Assembly (NCBI GenBank): GCA_947044365.1
Contig: OX345644.1
Span: forward strand, 3,536,077-3,600,076
Source of the DNA: Petrosia ficiformis
Taxonomy: Eukaryota; Porifera; Demospongiae; Haplosclerida; Petrosiidae
Reading direction: 5' to 3'
Length of the DNA stretch: 64,000 nt
The notes beneath the pieces are model-generated. The model saw only the letters and a program-made list of their open reading frames with translations. It did not search any database and was not told the DNA's origin. The position numbers and the translations under genes are program-made. Position 1 is the stretch's first letter, and every line of letters starts with the position of its first letter. Below are positions 34,981 to 47,165 of this stretch, one piece after another.

Positions 34981-37266
34981 TCAATTACAAGTTATTAAGT
35001 TTTTAGTATCTTTGCCTTCAGTGGATGTGAACATCCGAAGTAACAATGGCTATACTCCATTACATACAGCTTGTGAGTATGGTCAATTACAAGTTAATAC
35101 GTTTTTAGTGTCTTTGTCTTCAGTGGATGTGAACATCCGAAGTAACAATGGCTATACGCCATTACATACAGCTTGTGAGTATGGTCAATTACAAGTTATT
35201 AAGTTGTTAGTGTCTTTCCCTTCAGTTGATGTGAATATTCGAAGTAACAGTGGTTATACTCCACTACATACAGCTTGTCGATATGGTCAATTAGACATTA
35301 TTAAGTTTCTAGTGTCTCTACCTTCAGTATATGTGAATGTCCAAGATGGTAGCGGTTGTACTCCGCTACATACAGCTTGTCGTTATAGTCAATTAGACAT
35401 CATTAAGTTTCTACCTCTTTGCCTTCAGTAAATGTGAATGTTCGAGACTATAGTGAATATACTCCACTACACATAGCTTGTCTTTATGGTCAATTAGACA
35501 TCATAAACTTTCTTCTATCCTTATCTTCGATCGATGTGAATATCAGAATACCTAGTTACACTCTTCTTCTACACAAAGCTTGTCATAATGGTACAATAGA
35601 TGTTGTACTATTTCTTGTTTCTTCATCTTCAGTAGATGTAAATGCCAAAGATGATGGTTATACCCCACTACATACAGCTTGTCATCATGGTAAATTAGAC
35701 ATTATTAAGTTTCTAGTGTCTCTACCTTTAGTAGATATGAATATCAAAGATGATGAGGGTTATACTCCACTACATACAGCTTGTCGATATAGTCAATTAG
35801 ACATTATTAAGTTTCTAACGTCTTTACCTTCAGTAGATATGAATATCCAAGACAATAGTGGCTCTACTCCACTAAATACAGCCTGTAAATATGGTAAATT
35901 AGAAATTATAAAGTTTCTAATATCTTTACCCTCAGTAGATATGAATATCCAAGATTATAGTGGCAATAATCTACTAAATACAACATGTCGTTGCGGTCAT
36001 CTTGGCGTTATAAAATTTCTAGTTTCTTTGCCTTCAGTAGATGTGAATATCCAAGATGGTAGCGGTTATACCCCACTACATATAGCTTGTCAGTATGGTA
36101 CATTAGGCATTGTAAAGTTTCTAGTATCTTCACCTTCAGTAGATGTGAATATCCAAAGTAACAGTGGCTATTCTCTGATACATACAGCTTGTCAATATAG
36201 TCAATTACAAGTTATTAAGTTTTTAGTATCTTTGCCTTCAGTGGATGTGAACATCCGAAGTAACAATGGCTATACTCCATTACATACAGCTTGTGAGTAT
36301 GGTCAATTACAAGTTATTACGTTTTTAGTGTCTTTGTCTTCAGTGGATGTGAACATCCGAAGTAACAATGGCTATACGCCATTACATACAGCTTGTGAGT
36401 ATGGTCAATTACAAGTTATTAAGTTGTTAGTGTCTTTCCTTCAGTTGATGTGAATATTCGAAGTAACAGTGGTTATACTCCACTACATACAGCTTGTCGA
36501 TATGGTCAATTAGACATTATTAAGTTTCTAGTGTCTCTACCTTCAGTATATGTGAATGTCCAAGATGGTAGCGGTTGTACTCCGCTACATACAGCTTGTC
36601 GTTATAGTCAATTAGACATCATTAAGTTTCTAACCTCTTTGCCTTCAGTAAATGTGAATGTTCGAGACTATAGTGAATATACTCCACTACACATAGCTTG
36701 TCTTTATGGTCAATTAGACATCATAAACTTTCTTCTATCCTTATCTTCGATCGATGTGAATATCAGAATACCTAGTTACACTCTTCTTCTACACAAAGCT
36801 TGTCATAATGGTACAATAGATGTTGTACTATTTCTTGTTTCTTCATCTTCAGTAGATGTAAATGCCAAAGATGATGGTTATACCCCACTACATACAGCTT
36901 GTCATCATGGTAAATTAGACATTGTTAAGTTGCTAACGTCTTTACCTTCAGTAGATGTGAATATCAAAGATGATGAGGGATATACTCCATTACATATAGC
37001 TTGTCGATATGATCAATTAGACATTATTAAGTATCTAACGTCTTTACCTTCAGTAGATATGAATATCCAAGACAATAGTGGCTCTACTCCACTAAATACA
37101 GCCTGTAAATATGGTAAATTAGAAATTATAAAGTTTCTAATATCTTTACCCTCAGTAGATATGAATATCCAAGATTATAGTGGCAATAATCTACTAAATA
37201 CAACATGTCGTTGTGGTCATCTAGATGTTATAAAATTTCTAGTTTCTTTGCCTTCAGTAGATGTGA
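34981..37266 (+). repeat. 1220-bp tandem duplication within the ankyrin array
   Basis: TCAATTACAAGTTATTAAGT at 34981 recurs at 36201, and the two copies stay nearly identical for about 1 kb. Restoring the missing base in the first copy gives 1221 bp, exactly 407 codons, so the duplication was in frame. The frameshift in each copy is absent from the other, so both arose after duplication. Confidence 0.85.
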
Positions 37267-38080
37267 ATATCCAAAGTAACAGTGGCTATTCTCCAATACA
37301 TACAGCTTGTCAATATAGTCAATTAGACATTGTTAACTTTCTAACGTCTTTACCTTCAGTAGATGTAAATATCAAAGATCATGAGGGTTATACTCCACTA
37401 CATACAGCTTGTCGATATGATCAATTAGACATCATTGAGTTTCTAACGTCTTTACCTTTAGTAGATGTGAATATCCAAGATTATAGTGGCTCTACTCCAC
37501 TAAATACAGCCTGTAAGTATGGTAAATTAGAAATTATAAAGTTTCTGATGTCTATACCTTCAGTAGATATGAATATCCAAGATTATAGTGGCAATAATCT
37601 ACTAAATACAACATGTTGTTGTGGTCATCTAGATGTTATAAAATTTCTAGTTTCTTTGCCTTCAGTAGATGTGAATATCCAAAGTAACAGTGGCTATTCT
37701 CCAATACATACAGCTTGTCAATATAGTCAATTAGACATTGTTAACTTTCTAACGTCTTTACCTTCAGTAGATGTAAATATCAAAGATCATGAGGGTTATA
37801 CTCCACTACATACAGCTTGTCGATATGATCAATTAGACATCATTGAGTTTCTAACGTCTTTACCTTTAGTAGATGTGAATATCCAAGATTATAGTGGCTC
37901 TACTCCACTAAATACAGCCTGTAAGTATGGTAAATTAGAAATTATAAAGTTTCTGATGTCTATACCTTCAGTAGATATGAATATCCAAGATTATAGTGGC
38001 AATAATCTACTAAATACAACATGTTGTTGTGGTCATCTAGATGTTATAAAATTTCTAGTTTCTTTGCCTTCAGTAGATGT
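37210..38080 (+). repeat. Perfect 408-bp tandem repeat within the ankyrin array
   Basis: Base-by-base reading shows 37262-37669 and 37670-38077 to be identical, and a diverged third relative precedes them (37183 series). The unit is 136 codons, four ankyrin repeats. Identity at all silent sites points to a very recent duplication or gene conversion. Confidence 0.85.
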
Positions 38081-40961
38081 GAATATCCAAGATGGTAGCG
38101 GTTATACTCCACTACATATAGCTTGTCGGTACGGTAAATTAGACATTATAAAGTTTTTAGTATCTTCCCCTTCAGTAGATGTGAATATCCAAAGTAACAG
38201 TGGCTATTATCTTATACATACAGCTTGTCAATATAGTCAATTAGACATTGTTAAGTTTCTAGCATCTTCACCTTCAGTGGATGTGAACATCCAAAGTAAC
38301 AATGGCTATACTCCATTACATACAGCTTGTGAGTATGGTAAATTACAAGTTATTAAGTTTTTAGTGTCTTTGACTTCAGTAGATGTGAACATCCGAAGTT
38401 ATACTGGCTCTACTCCATTACATACAGCTTGTGAGTTTGGTCAATTACAAATTATTGAATTTCTAGTGTCTTTACCTTCAGTAGATGTCAATATCAAAGA
38501 TCGTAGTGGCTATACGCTTCTTCATAAATCTTGTCGTTATGGTCAATTAGACATCATAAACTTTATTTTATCCTTATCCTCAATAGATGTGAATATCAGA
38601 ATTCCTAGTTACCCTGTTCTTCTACGCAAAGCTTGTCGTAATGGTGCAATAGATATTGTACTATTTCTTTTTTCTTCATCTTCAGTAGATATAAATGCCA
38701 AAGATGATAATGGTTATACCCCACTACACACAGCTTGTCATCATGGTAAATTAGATATTGTAAAGTTTCTTATGTCTACAGAAGGAATAAATCCAATATC
38801 TACTGATAAAAATGGTAATACACCACTTCATGCAGCATGTAGCAATCATGAAGTAGATATAGTAACATATCTCTTGTCAACAGGCCATACAAATCCAATG
38901 TCTAGGAACAGTCAACTAAGAACTCCAGTACAAATGGCAGGACATAACTATAGCATCTTGAAACTGTTTGAACCATTTGAACAATGTAAAGTGGATTTCC
39001 CTGTTGAGTCATACAGTAAGGTCTTCCTATGTGGTAATACTACTAATGGTAAGAGTTCTTTGGCTCATACATTGTTGCAACGACTGAGTATCTCATGGCA
39101 AGACAAATACAATCCTTTTAAACGTCAAGAGAAAGCCGAGCCTCTCACAGCTGGTATTGTTCCTCATCATCTTCAGAGTAATGAGACAGGTAATATTGTC
39201 TTATATGATTTAGCTGGTCATCCTGAATACTACAGTAGTCATGAAGCTGTCTTAGCAACCCTAATGTTGAGATCTCCTGCTGTGTTTATTATCCTAGTCA
39301 AGCTAACAGATGCACTGGAGGATATTAAAATGCAGTTGTACTATTGGGCTAACTTTATTCAGAATGCATGTGGTCGAATGTCTAAGAAGTCTCAAGTAAT
39401 TATAGTAGGTAGTCATGCTGATAAAAGAAGAGCTACAGAGAATGCCAAAGCCATAGTTGACAATTGTGATTTTGAACAGATATTTCAACAACTGGAGTAT
39501 AAAGGTTTTGTAGCTATGGATTGTCGTAATCAAAATAAAACAGGCTTTGACCAGTTCATTACTTACCTTTTGGAGAGTAGTCAAGCAGTAGTTGACCAGT
39601 CCGATAGTATTAGTTTCTATTGTCATGTTTTGTATGCCTTTCTTAAGACAAAGCTGGATCAGAAAACTATGACTTTATATCATCTTACACAGATGATGCA
39701 TGATGAGAATGAGCCTTCCCTTCCATCAAATGAATCTGTTCTCCTTGAATTGTTAACTATTCTCAGTGATAAAGGTCTCATCCTGTTCATCAATAGCGCA
39801 GATTCTACCAGTAGCTGGGTGATTATAGACAAGCAAAGCCTCTTGAAAGAGATTAATGGCACGCTATTTGCTCCATCATACTTTAAGGAGTATCGTTCAA
39901 CTCTGGCTAGTAACACTGGGATAGTACCAGTTTCTGTCCTAAGTGATGTGTTCCCTCAATATGATTCTGACATGTTAGTTGGGTTTCTAAAGAGTTTGGA
40001 GTTCTGCCATGAGATTGATGAAAATACTCTTAAAATTATTACTACCAATCTCTTGTCTTCCTCAGACAAGTTGTTATATTTTCCAGCTCTTGTTAGTGCT
40101 GAGCCTTCTTCTGAAGTGACTATCACTGATGGATTTGGGTGGTGTCTTTGGTGTCCTAATCCCTACCAATTCTTGTCAACCAGGTTTCTTCAAGTTCTTT
40201 TACTACGAATAGCTTATTTATTTTCTTATGAAGTTAATGATATTGGTATCATTCATTGGTTTCCAGTTCAAACCTTAGATCGATCTTGTCATGTATGGAA
40301 GAATGGTATTTGTTGGACAAGAGATGGTGTTAAAACAGTAGTACAAGTTAGTGAACAGAATCGTAGTGTTGTATTACTAGTACAACCACTTCATGAGAGT
40401 TTAGAGTTAGAAAGCCTTCAAGTTCGTAGTTCAATTACTCAGAAGATCCTTCAGATTAAAGATGAGTTTTGTCATTCTTGTGATACTCAAGAGTGCCTCA
40501 TTTCTCCTCATAACCTAAACGTGGCCTTACAGTATAATCTTAAAAATTTATCAATCTTCAAAATAGAAGATATTTCTAGAGTGCTAATACTGAAGAAAAT
40601 GTTTGTAACAAGCAATATGACAGAATCACTAAATATATCCTCACTCCTGGGACAGTTAGAACCATACCACTCCCTCCCTCTATCAGCAATCTATCAGCTG
40701 TTTGGTGATAATAGAGGCAGTGATTGTATACCAGAACAAGTCTTTAGAGAAATACAAGAAAGATGTAGTCCAATAATGGATATCTATCCAGTAACCAGAG
40801 AGTCCAGCACATACCAGTCAGTTAGAGATCATCTGAACATATTCAGTATATTTGGTGGAAGGAATCCATTTGTAAGTGAATGATTATGTATTCTATGAAG
40901 CATTTATTATATGTTTGTACTACAGAATTTACAATTTATTTAAGACGTGTTTTAATTATAG

Positions 40962-41073
40962 GATATTGCTGATCCTGTTCTGACTGATGATGAGAGAAAG
41001 AGGATTTCTCAATCATTCTCTGGTACTACTAATGTTAAACCTCTTAGCTGTACAATACCAGATGATACACTAG
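40962..41073 (+). CDS. Gene 2 linker exon
   Basis: 112-bp exon after TTTTAATTATAG, beginning DIADPVLTDDERKR and ending CTAG|GTGAAT in phase 1. It has the same length and phase as gene 3's exon at 52508-52619. It joins the COR-like region to the effector exons and has no recognisable fold. Confidence 0.75.
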
Positions 41074-41430
41074 GTGAATATAACTAACAAATGTTATATA
41101 TAAAATACATGATATATGTAGATGTTGATTAAAATATACACGTACACAAAGAAAATGGCATGGGTTTGTTACATCCATGATTTTAAGTGACAGAATACTA
41201 TGCAATATTACCCTCTACTTATCCTGTGTGTGTGAGGGTTATCAATACAAAAACCTTTTAAAAGAAAATGTAGGGATGTCAAAATGCAAGTAATGTGAAG
41301 AAGATCAGACACTGAAGGTTAACACAGGACCCTAAATTAAACATATATTATGTATGTGATATTAAAGGTACAACACTATAACTAGCATTTAATAACTATA
41401 CTTTATCTCTCACTTCATATTTGTTAATAG

Positions 41431-41742
41431 ATTCAACAACTCCTCTGACTATATTTACAAGACATGTGAATGAAATGTTGGGTGTGATATCAGATCCAGA
41501 CACAGAGAGACTACCTAATGATCTCTCATCAGCTAATCTAATACCATATTGTATCAAAGATGATCTTATCTCTACTAAAGGTCTCTCTCGTTATCAAAAG
41601 GCCAGCAAATTACTGAATGAGATCGAGAGATCGCTCAGGAACTTGAATACTCCCGAGACATTGGAGACGTTCTGTCTGGTAGTGAAGAAACAAGAAAACC
41701 AAGGTCTGAAAAAAATAGCTGGAAAAATGTTAAAGGAGCTAG
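41431..41742 (+). CDS. Gene 2 death-fold (CARD-like) exon 1
   Basis: 312-bp phase 1-1 exon (104 codons) with acceptor TTGTTAATAG and donor GTGAGG. It reads DSTTPLTIFTRHVNEM, then LIPYCIKDDLISTKGLSRYQ and a long C-terminal helix ending KMLKELG. The pattern LIP..IKDDLIS..GLSRYQKA..LL.EI..SL resembles six-helix CARD/DED folds, and similar exons appear in sponge death-fold genes (memory). Expected role: homotypic binding to another death-fold adaptor or caspase prodomain. Confidence 0.65.
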
Positions 41743-41833
41743 GTGAGGAGATAAATGTGCTTACTATATTGTAACATGTCTACTGATACTGTAATTAGAT
41801 GGTCGGTAGACATAATATATATCACATATACAG

Positions 41834-41884
41834 GTTCAATACAAGATGGAGTTGGATTAGTTTCCTCTAGAAATCTCACTACAG
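41834..41884 (+). CDS. Gene 2 short linker exon
   Basis: 51-bp phase 1-1 exon between ACATATACAG and GTATTG, encoding GSIQDGVGLVSSRNLTT. It keeps the frame between the two CARD-like exons and gives a flexible spacer. Called from splice signals and frame only. Confidence 0.5.
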
Positions 41885-41955
41885 GTATTGAACTATAATA
41901 TTTATTATTAATAGTAATTATTAGTTAATAACTTTGTTTTTTGTTATGTCTGTAG

Positions 41956-42267
41956 ATTCAAAATCTCCGTTGACTATATTCGTGAGACACATGTGTGAAA
42001 TGTTAGATGCAATATCTGATCCAGACACAGAGAGACTACCTAATGATCTGTCATCAGCTAACCTAATACCATATTCTATGAAAGATGATCTTATATCTAC
42101 TAAAGGTCTCTCTCGTTATCAAAAAGCCAGTATTCTACTGAATGAGATACACAGATCACTGAGATCCACTAATAAACCAGAGATATTAGAAAACTTCAGT
42201 GAAGTTTTAACGAAACAAGACAATCCAGCACTGACAAGAATTGCTGACCACATGTTAAAAGAACTAG
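41956..42267 (+). CDS. Gene 2 death-fold (CARD-like) exon 2
   Basis: A second 312-bp phase 1-1 exon, clearly a duplicate of 41431-41742 (both contain ISDPDTERLPNDLSSANLIP), with diverged helices after GLSRYQKAS. Donor GTATGT follows at 42268. A terminal exon is not certain; ...TCATATAG|ATAGATGGTAG near 42440 would end the protein within a few codons. The two domains in series suggest avidity or binding of two partners. Confidence 0.65.
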
Positions 42268-43974
42268 GTATGTGTTTTTAAAATAATATTAACACATATT
42301 AATAATTATTATTACTAGTAATTTGTGATCAGGATGAGCTTTTGAAAGCTCATCTTTGAAAGTAATTATTTATTTTGCTAGATAATTAATAATTATCCAA
42401 TTATTTGTGAAGATATTTGTATTTACTTTTCTCATATAGATAGATGGTAGAGACTGAATATGAGATAGATTGCAAAGTTTTTATTATTATTATTATAGTA
42501 TATAGGAGCTGCCACTTTTTTTGTTTGCTTTGTATTTTCAAGCTCATGTTGTTTTTATGATTATTTTATCTGTCAATTTCAATAATAGTTACAGTTAATT
42601 AGAGGTATAGTAAGGGAGAGAGATGATGATAGAGGTTGATTGATTGGTAAGAAGTAGGAATCTGAAAATCAAGAGTAAAGAAGCCAGCGTGTAGAGATAA
42701 TGAAAAATGTGTCATCATTAATTCAATGTCTATGTATTACAAGAATAATTAAAAGAAAAATTCAATATGTAAAAATGAAAGAAATGTAGAGACATCAAAA
42801 CCAGGATGGTACTAAGACAGGAAGTTAACATAGGGTCAACCCAATGGAGATAGAGACATTAATTCATATTGGAGTAAGTTCAACAGTTCTGGAGTGTCCT
42901 GTTTGTAGGAGAGAATCCCTGATATTTTACGATATGCAATTGAAGAACAAAACCGTTTATTTTTCTGAAATTGATATCTGAATTTGACTATGAAATTGAA
43001 ATCTGACTTAATATATCGTTTTCATATGCTTTGGCATGCAATGCTGTGTTTAATTCATTTTGCTCTCTGATATATATATAGTTGTCATATATTGTTTTAC
43101 TCAACAGGGGCTGAAATGTAGTTGAGAATTTGGGAGCACTATTGGCATGCTGAAAATGCACGAAAATTAGGTTTTTAACAATTTTCATGAAGGGTGTGGA
43201 AATCTTTGTATTGTATACCTATAATGTGAACAGTCCAGTATATAAAAAAATCCTAAGTTGAAAAAAAAAACATCAAGTCATATACATGAAGATAAAAAAT
43301 TATACATTACCATAATTATGTATATACAACATAATGTGATCAAACAGAGACAGCTAGTATATACATCAGTGTAAAAAGGTGTACTTATATTACATGAGGA
43401 AACACAATAGAACTCCATACTACACTACTAACCAGTCATTAAAACTGCATGGTACCAACAGCAACTAGCTATTGCTTGATATGTATCTATCTACAATGAT
43501 GTAATAATGATGTAATGCACTGAACTGCATTTTTATTGTTAGAATTTACCCTCTCTGTCTTGACTATAGTGAATATTCAGGCATCTAGCCTATGCAAAGG
43601 GTAGTCTCACATAGTTAGACCCAACTCACACCATAAACAGAGCCAGTACACAAATCGGTAACATACAGACGATATCTACTTATAATTATCATAATAGTAA
43701 ATTTTATGTACAATAGCTATATTATATTCAATCACTAGTACACAAAGTTGCAGAACTAATTTAAAAAGAAACCATACCAGTTTTTAACATAACTATTTAG
43801 ACTGTAATGTGAAACACACATGCTCAGATATGCCCACAATGAAATTTAATTACTAATCGTCAGAATTTAATTTGACAATACTCTATGAATAGAAACAATA
43901 AATATTTACTACCATCGATATTTCCACGTTACAGTATTAGTTCTTACCTGATTTTATAGTAGTAGTAAATTGAT
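42268..43974. other. Intron/intergenic DNA after gene 2
   Basis: Includes a family D MITE fragment at 42760-42850 (AAAAATGAAAGAAATGTAGA, CATCAAAACC) and AT-rich DNA. No gene is recognised. Confidence 0.35.
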
Positions 43975-43979
43975 TATCA

Positions 43980-44115
43980 CATGTATAATACACATGTACA
44001 TATTAATATTGATACACATGTACATATTCAATACTGATACACATGTGCATATTCGATACTGATACACATGTACATATTCAATACTGATAACATGTACATA
44101 TTCAATACTGATACA
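43980..44115. repeat. 25-bp minisatellite
   Basis: About six tandem units of ACACATGTACATATTCAATACTGAT type with single-base variants. Each unit contains the palindrome ACATGT. Confidence 0.85.
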
Positions 44116-44990
44116 AATGTACAATACTAGTAAACTTACGGTTTTCCAGATGATAAAAGTTTAACTTTTCTACTATTACTACTTGTTTGTGGTAAAATAC
44201 ATATCAGTATAGTAAAATCACTAGTTATTTCAACTATATATATATTTGTTATATTTGCACATCTTAACAATTATACTGATAAATGTGTATGTGTGTTTAA
44301 TTAAGGTTGTAGTCTTTTCCGTGGGCGGATGCTACTCCAATCAGTTTCTAATTTAGCAAGCTTCTTGCTGCATGCAATCTGGTTCAATTCTGTATCTTTT
44401 GGAAGCCACACCCACCCGGGGGTATAATTATTGGGCCTAAATGTTTTCACTGATAGTTTATTTTCAGAAACAAAGCTAAACACGGCCCACGAGTGGGTGG
44501 GAAACAATGGCGGGGTAACTGTAGTTGGTCTTTGAGAAAGATCGGAGTTTGATAGTGTCTAGAAAGGTAAATTTTATGGTTTCAGTGAAAAGCTACAGAA
44601 TTTGTAACTTTAAAAGTAAAATGAATTTGCAGAAAACGGCTTCGTAACTTTTCTCAAAATACATTGTACTTGGTGCACGCCATGTATGGTGGGCGTGGCT
44701 TTTGTGGTTTTGTACTTATGTTAATTGGAAAAATGGTGATACAAATGTGCATGCACATTTGTATCCACAGAACATGGAAGTAGAGCTGAAACAGATCTGG
44801 GTTTAGAGTATCCTGATGTTCTGATGCAATTGTCACAGGATGTCCTATGGATTATTTACCACACCCAGCCTGATAAAATACTTGATTATTTTAAAATACA
44901 TTTTAACAATGTTATTCTTGAAAGAATATGATTATTAATGTTACCAATTTTTATTAAGAAAAATTAACATCAGCATTATCTGTAGTTAGG
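44116..44990. other. Intergenic DNA, one weak frame
   Basis: A minus-strand frame of 68 codons at 44301-44507 (for example TPGWVWLPKDTELNQ) has a fairly protein-like composition, but no family, splice context or partner. Nothing else is recognised. Confidence 0.25.
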
Positions 44991-45215
44991 CTGCTTCTTT
45001 GATTACATGTCCAGCACAGGAAAAGATTCTTTCAGAAAGAACTGAAGTTACTAGTATATACACAGGTAACGTTTAGCTAGCCTGACTATTGTTGGAAATC
45101 TGGCCTCATTATTCTTCCACCACAAAAGTCCATCTTCATTGTGATGCAATTGCTGTTCTTTGTGGAACTTTTCTTTCCACTTAGGAACATCTCGGATTGC
45201 ATGGAAAGTGACAAT
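44990..45215 (-). pseudogene. hAT transposase C-terminal (dimerisation) relic
   Basis: The minus strand reads DVPKWKEKFHKEQQL, then LLWWKNNEARFPTIVRLAKR, and after a frame change TSVLSERIFSCAGHVIK. The WW..NE.RFP.....A..YL......S.ERIFS.AG order is diagnostic for the hAT dimerisation domain. Two stops and a frameshift separate the halves, so it is dead. No terminal repeats were found nearby. Confidence 0.75.
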
Positions 45216-45788
45216 GAAGCTCTTCAGTTACAATCTCTTTGAAACGCTTTACAACAGGGAGGTCTTAAGCCGTAATGGCGAGGTGATTTTTGACCAGTCT
45301 GTTCACAACTGGAGCGATCAGTGAACATGATAGGTTTAGGTCTTTCTTTGCACAGGGTTGTTGTTGCAATTGAATCCTTCACCATCCACAACACGGAACT
45401 GTAGAAAATATTCATCTGTAAACAGAGAGAGAATAGTCATCATAAAATTTGATAAACACACAAAATAAGCCTTTCAGGGCTGAATTGTGTGTATGTATTA
45501 CCATATAGCCCTGATATTCATCTATTTCACGATATAATTTTCGCATTCGTCAAAACTTGATCACATGTGGCAAACACACATGACCATTATTTTTGTAGTC
45601 CGTCAGTTTTCGTGAAAAACGTGAAATTTATAGCGCATGAAAATTTATGTACATGATGTAAAAAATCGATGTGTTAATGCAACTATGAATGTTATTATTA
45701 TTATGGTTATTACTCAAGTTACACATATTCTTGTAATCCAAAATCCGAATTCACCATTCAAAAACAAAGCAAGAATAATAAAAAAAAA

Positions 45789-46071
45789 AACATTTTCAAT
45801 AAAAATGAAAGAAGAATTGAAACACAATAAGTATATGAACAATGTTGGGATGGGTAATAGCAGGAACAAATTAAATTAAATAAACCACTTCCATATAACT
45901 GTACCTACATTGTTATAAGAAAATATATAGAACTGTACTTATGTAGGGTTATATGGAAGTGGTTGTGTTTAACTTTGGGTACTCCTGTGTTAGTACAATC
46001 CCAACCTTATTCAAATACTTTTTGAGTTTTGTCATCCCTACTCTTTTTTCATTTTTATTGAAAATGTTTTT
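45789..46071. mobile_element. Family D foldback MITE, most complete copy
   Basis: AACATTTTCAATAAAAATGAA at the left end returns inverted as TTCATTTTTATTGAAAATGTT at the right. Inside, GTTGGGATGGG pairs loosely with CCCAACC, and CCACTTCCATATAAC pairs with TTATATGGAAGTGG. It has no coding capacity. This copy defines the ends of the family seen in pieces at six other sites of the window. Confidence 0.8.
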
Positions 46072-46109
46072 ATGGCTCGTAGGGCCATTCCTATGATTGC
46101 TTTCCACAT

Positions 46110-46114
46110 GTTTG

Positions 46115-46164
<50 letters not shown>

Positions 46165-46190
46165 TTATATATATTTATATAAATAAATAA

Positions 46191-46228
<38 letters not shown>
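46110..46228. repeat. (TA)n / TTTA tract
   Basis: TA dinucleotides with a central TTTATATA/AATAAATA palindromic stretch. Confidence 0.9.
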
Positions 46229-46234
<6 letters not shown>

Positions 46235-46482
46235 TTATATTCTTATGTCCACTTGCGCGAGTGTGCATTTTATAGGTAGTTAAGAAAGTTGCGTCATACC
46301 AGGGGGTTCGGTCAATTAATGGGCGTGGCACTTAATAGAACGTGCGTTCTAGCTGAGAGAAGGTAATGAAATAATAACTATAATAGGCTGTTGTGTTTCA
46401 GGCTTGATAAAAACAGCCGAGATTACTGAATGCTGGACACCAAGCAATCATAGGGATACTTTATATATTTTGTTTTTATTAT
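46235..46482. mobile_element. Family A related repeat, partial
   Basis: The flank GTCCACTTGCGCGAGTGTGC and GTCAATTAATGGGCGTGG, then GGCTGTTGTGTTTCAGGCTTG and GATTACTGAATGCTGGACACC, match 60916-61262 in the same order. The inner part matches an arm of the palindrome at 6775-7210. Confidence 0.65.
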
Positions 46483-46854
46483 ACTTTAGTAATAATTATT
46501 ATTACATGCATGTAAATACAATCTCTAAGCACATGAGAACATTGGATTGGTTGTCGGTATCGGCAGATATCTTCTGGAAGATATCAGTTTACTGGAATAT
46601 CTGAAAAAATCCCATATCGATGCATCACTACTTAATATATCATTCCTCCTACTTGGTTTGTATACTTTTTAGGATTGTTCCATCTCAACTGTATACTCTT
46701 TTGTCATTGTGATCTCTGCATTATTTTTCACTTAATTTTAAATATATATATATTATAAATGTAATTGTAATCATGTATAATCATATATATCCCTATATAC
46801 TTGCTTAGCACTACTTTCAGTATAATTAAGACCACTGGAATTTCATTTGAATAA

Positions 46855-47165
46855 AATCTTTTTGCGTCTCTAGTAATCCTCTTGTTGTATTATGTAGACA
46901 TCTCTCATGCCCACTAGTGACCACGTGATCTCAGGAAGACTTATACTTGATCACAATTTTCACAAATAATTGATAAACTATGAAATTAGCCGAAATTTCC
47001 ACCTTGCAAACATTACTTGCTATACAGTGTTCATCATTTATAATAACACTATCACTTTCATTAATTTAGATTACCACTACTACTATCAGTAAAAAGGAGC
47101 TTGATAAACTTTAAAACTATTACATATCGTCTATCGCATTAAACAAAATCACAAGATAGTAATCA
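46855..47165 (+). promoter_or_regulatory. Conserved upstream region of ankyrin-Roc gene 3
   Basis: Closely similar to 33440-33751 before gene 2, up to the start codon. No TATA box is evident; the conserved block from 47030 to 47110 is the best candidate for core promoter plus 5' UTR. Confidence 0.5.

Larger units (their letters stand above)
33752..40871 (+). pseudogene. Ankyrin repeat-Roc/COR GTPase, gene 2 main exon, interrupted
   Basis: The largest paralog: roughly 45-50 ankyrin repeats (estimated from length and a period near 100 bp), then the Roc GTPase (P-loop GNTTNGKS near 39034, DLAGHPEYYSSH, GSHAD) and COR-like part, ending at the same donor ATTT|GTAAGT. Three lesions are visible. 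CAA to TAA at 34370 turns GQLD into G-stop. One base is missing near 35412 compared with the duplicate near 36631. One C is missing near 36438 compared with 35217-35220. Frames 33752-34372, 34415-35431, 35419-36453 and 36450-40883 are the pieces. The last, 1477 codons, is intact and includes many repeats and the whole GTPase, so a shorter protein might still be made. Lesions in near-identical repeats could also be assembly errors. Confidence 0.85.

Noticed and set aside
33900..38930. CRISPR-like or satellite array
   Set aside because: The roughly 100-bp periodicity is protein-coding ankyrin repeat structure with conserved TPLH and LDIVKFL motifs, not repeat-spacer architecture.
39303..39916. 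Minus-strand frames opposite the Roc/COR exon of gene 2
   Set aside because: A frame of the same kind occurs opposite gene 3 (51191-51394); the coding strand is clearly plus, with family motifs.
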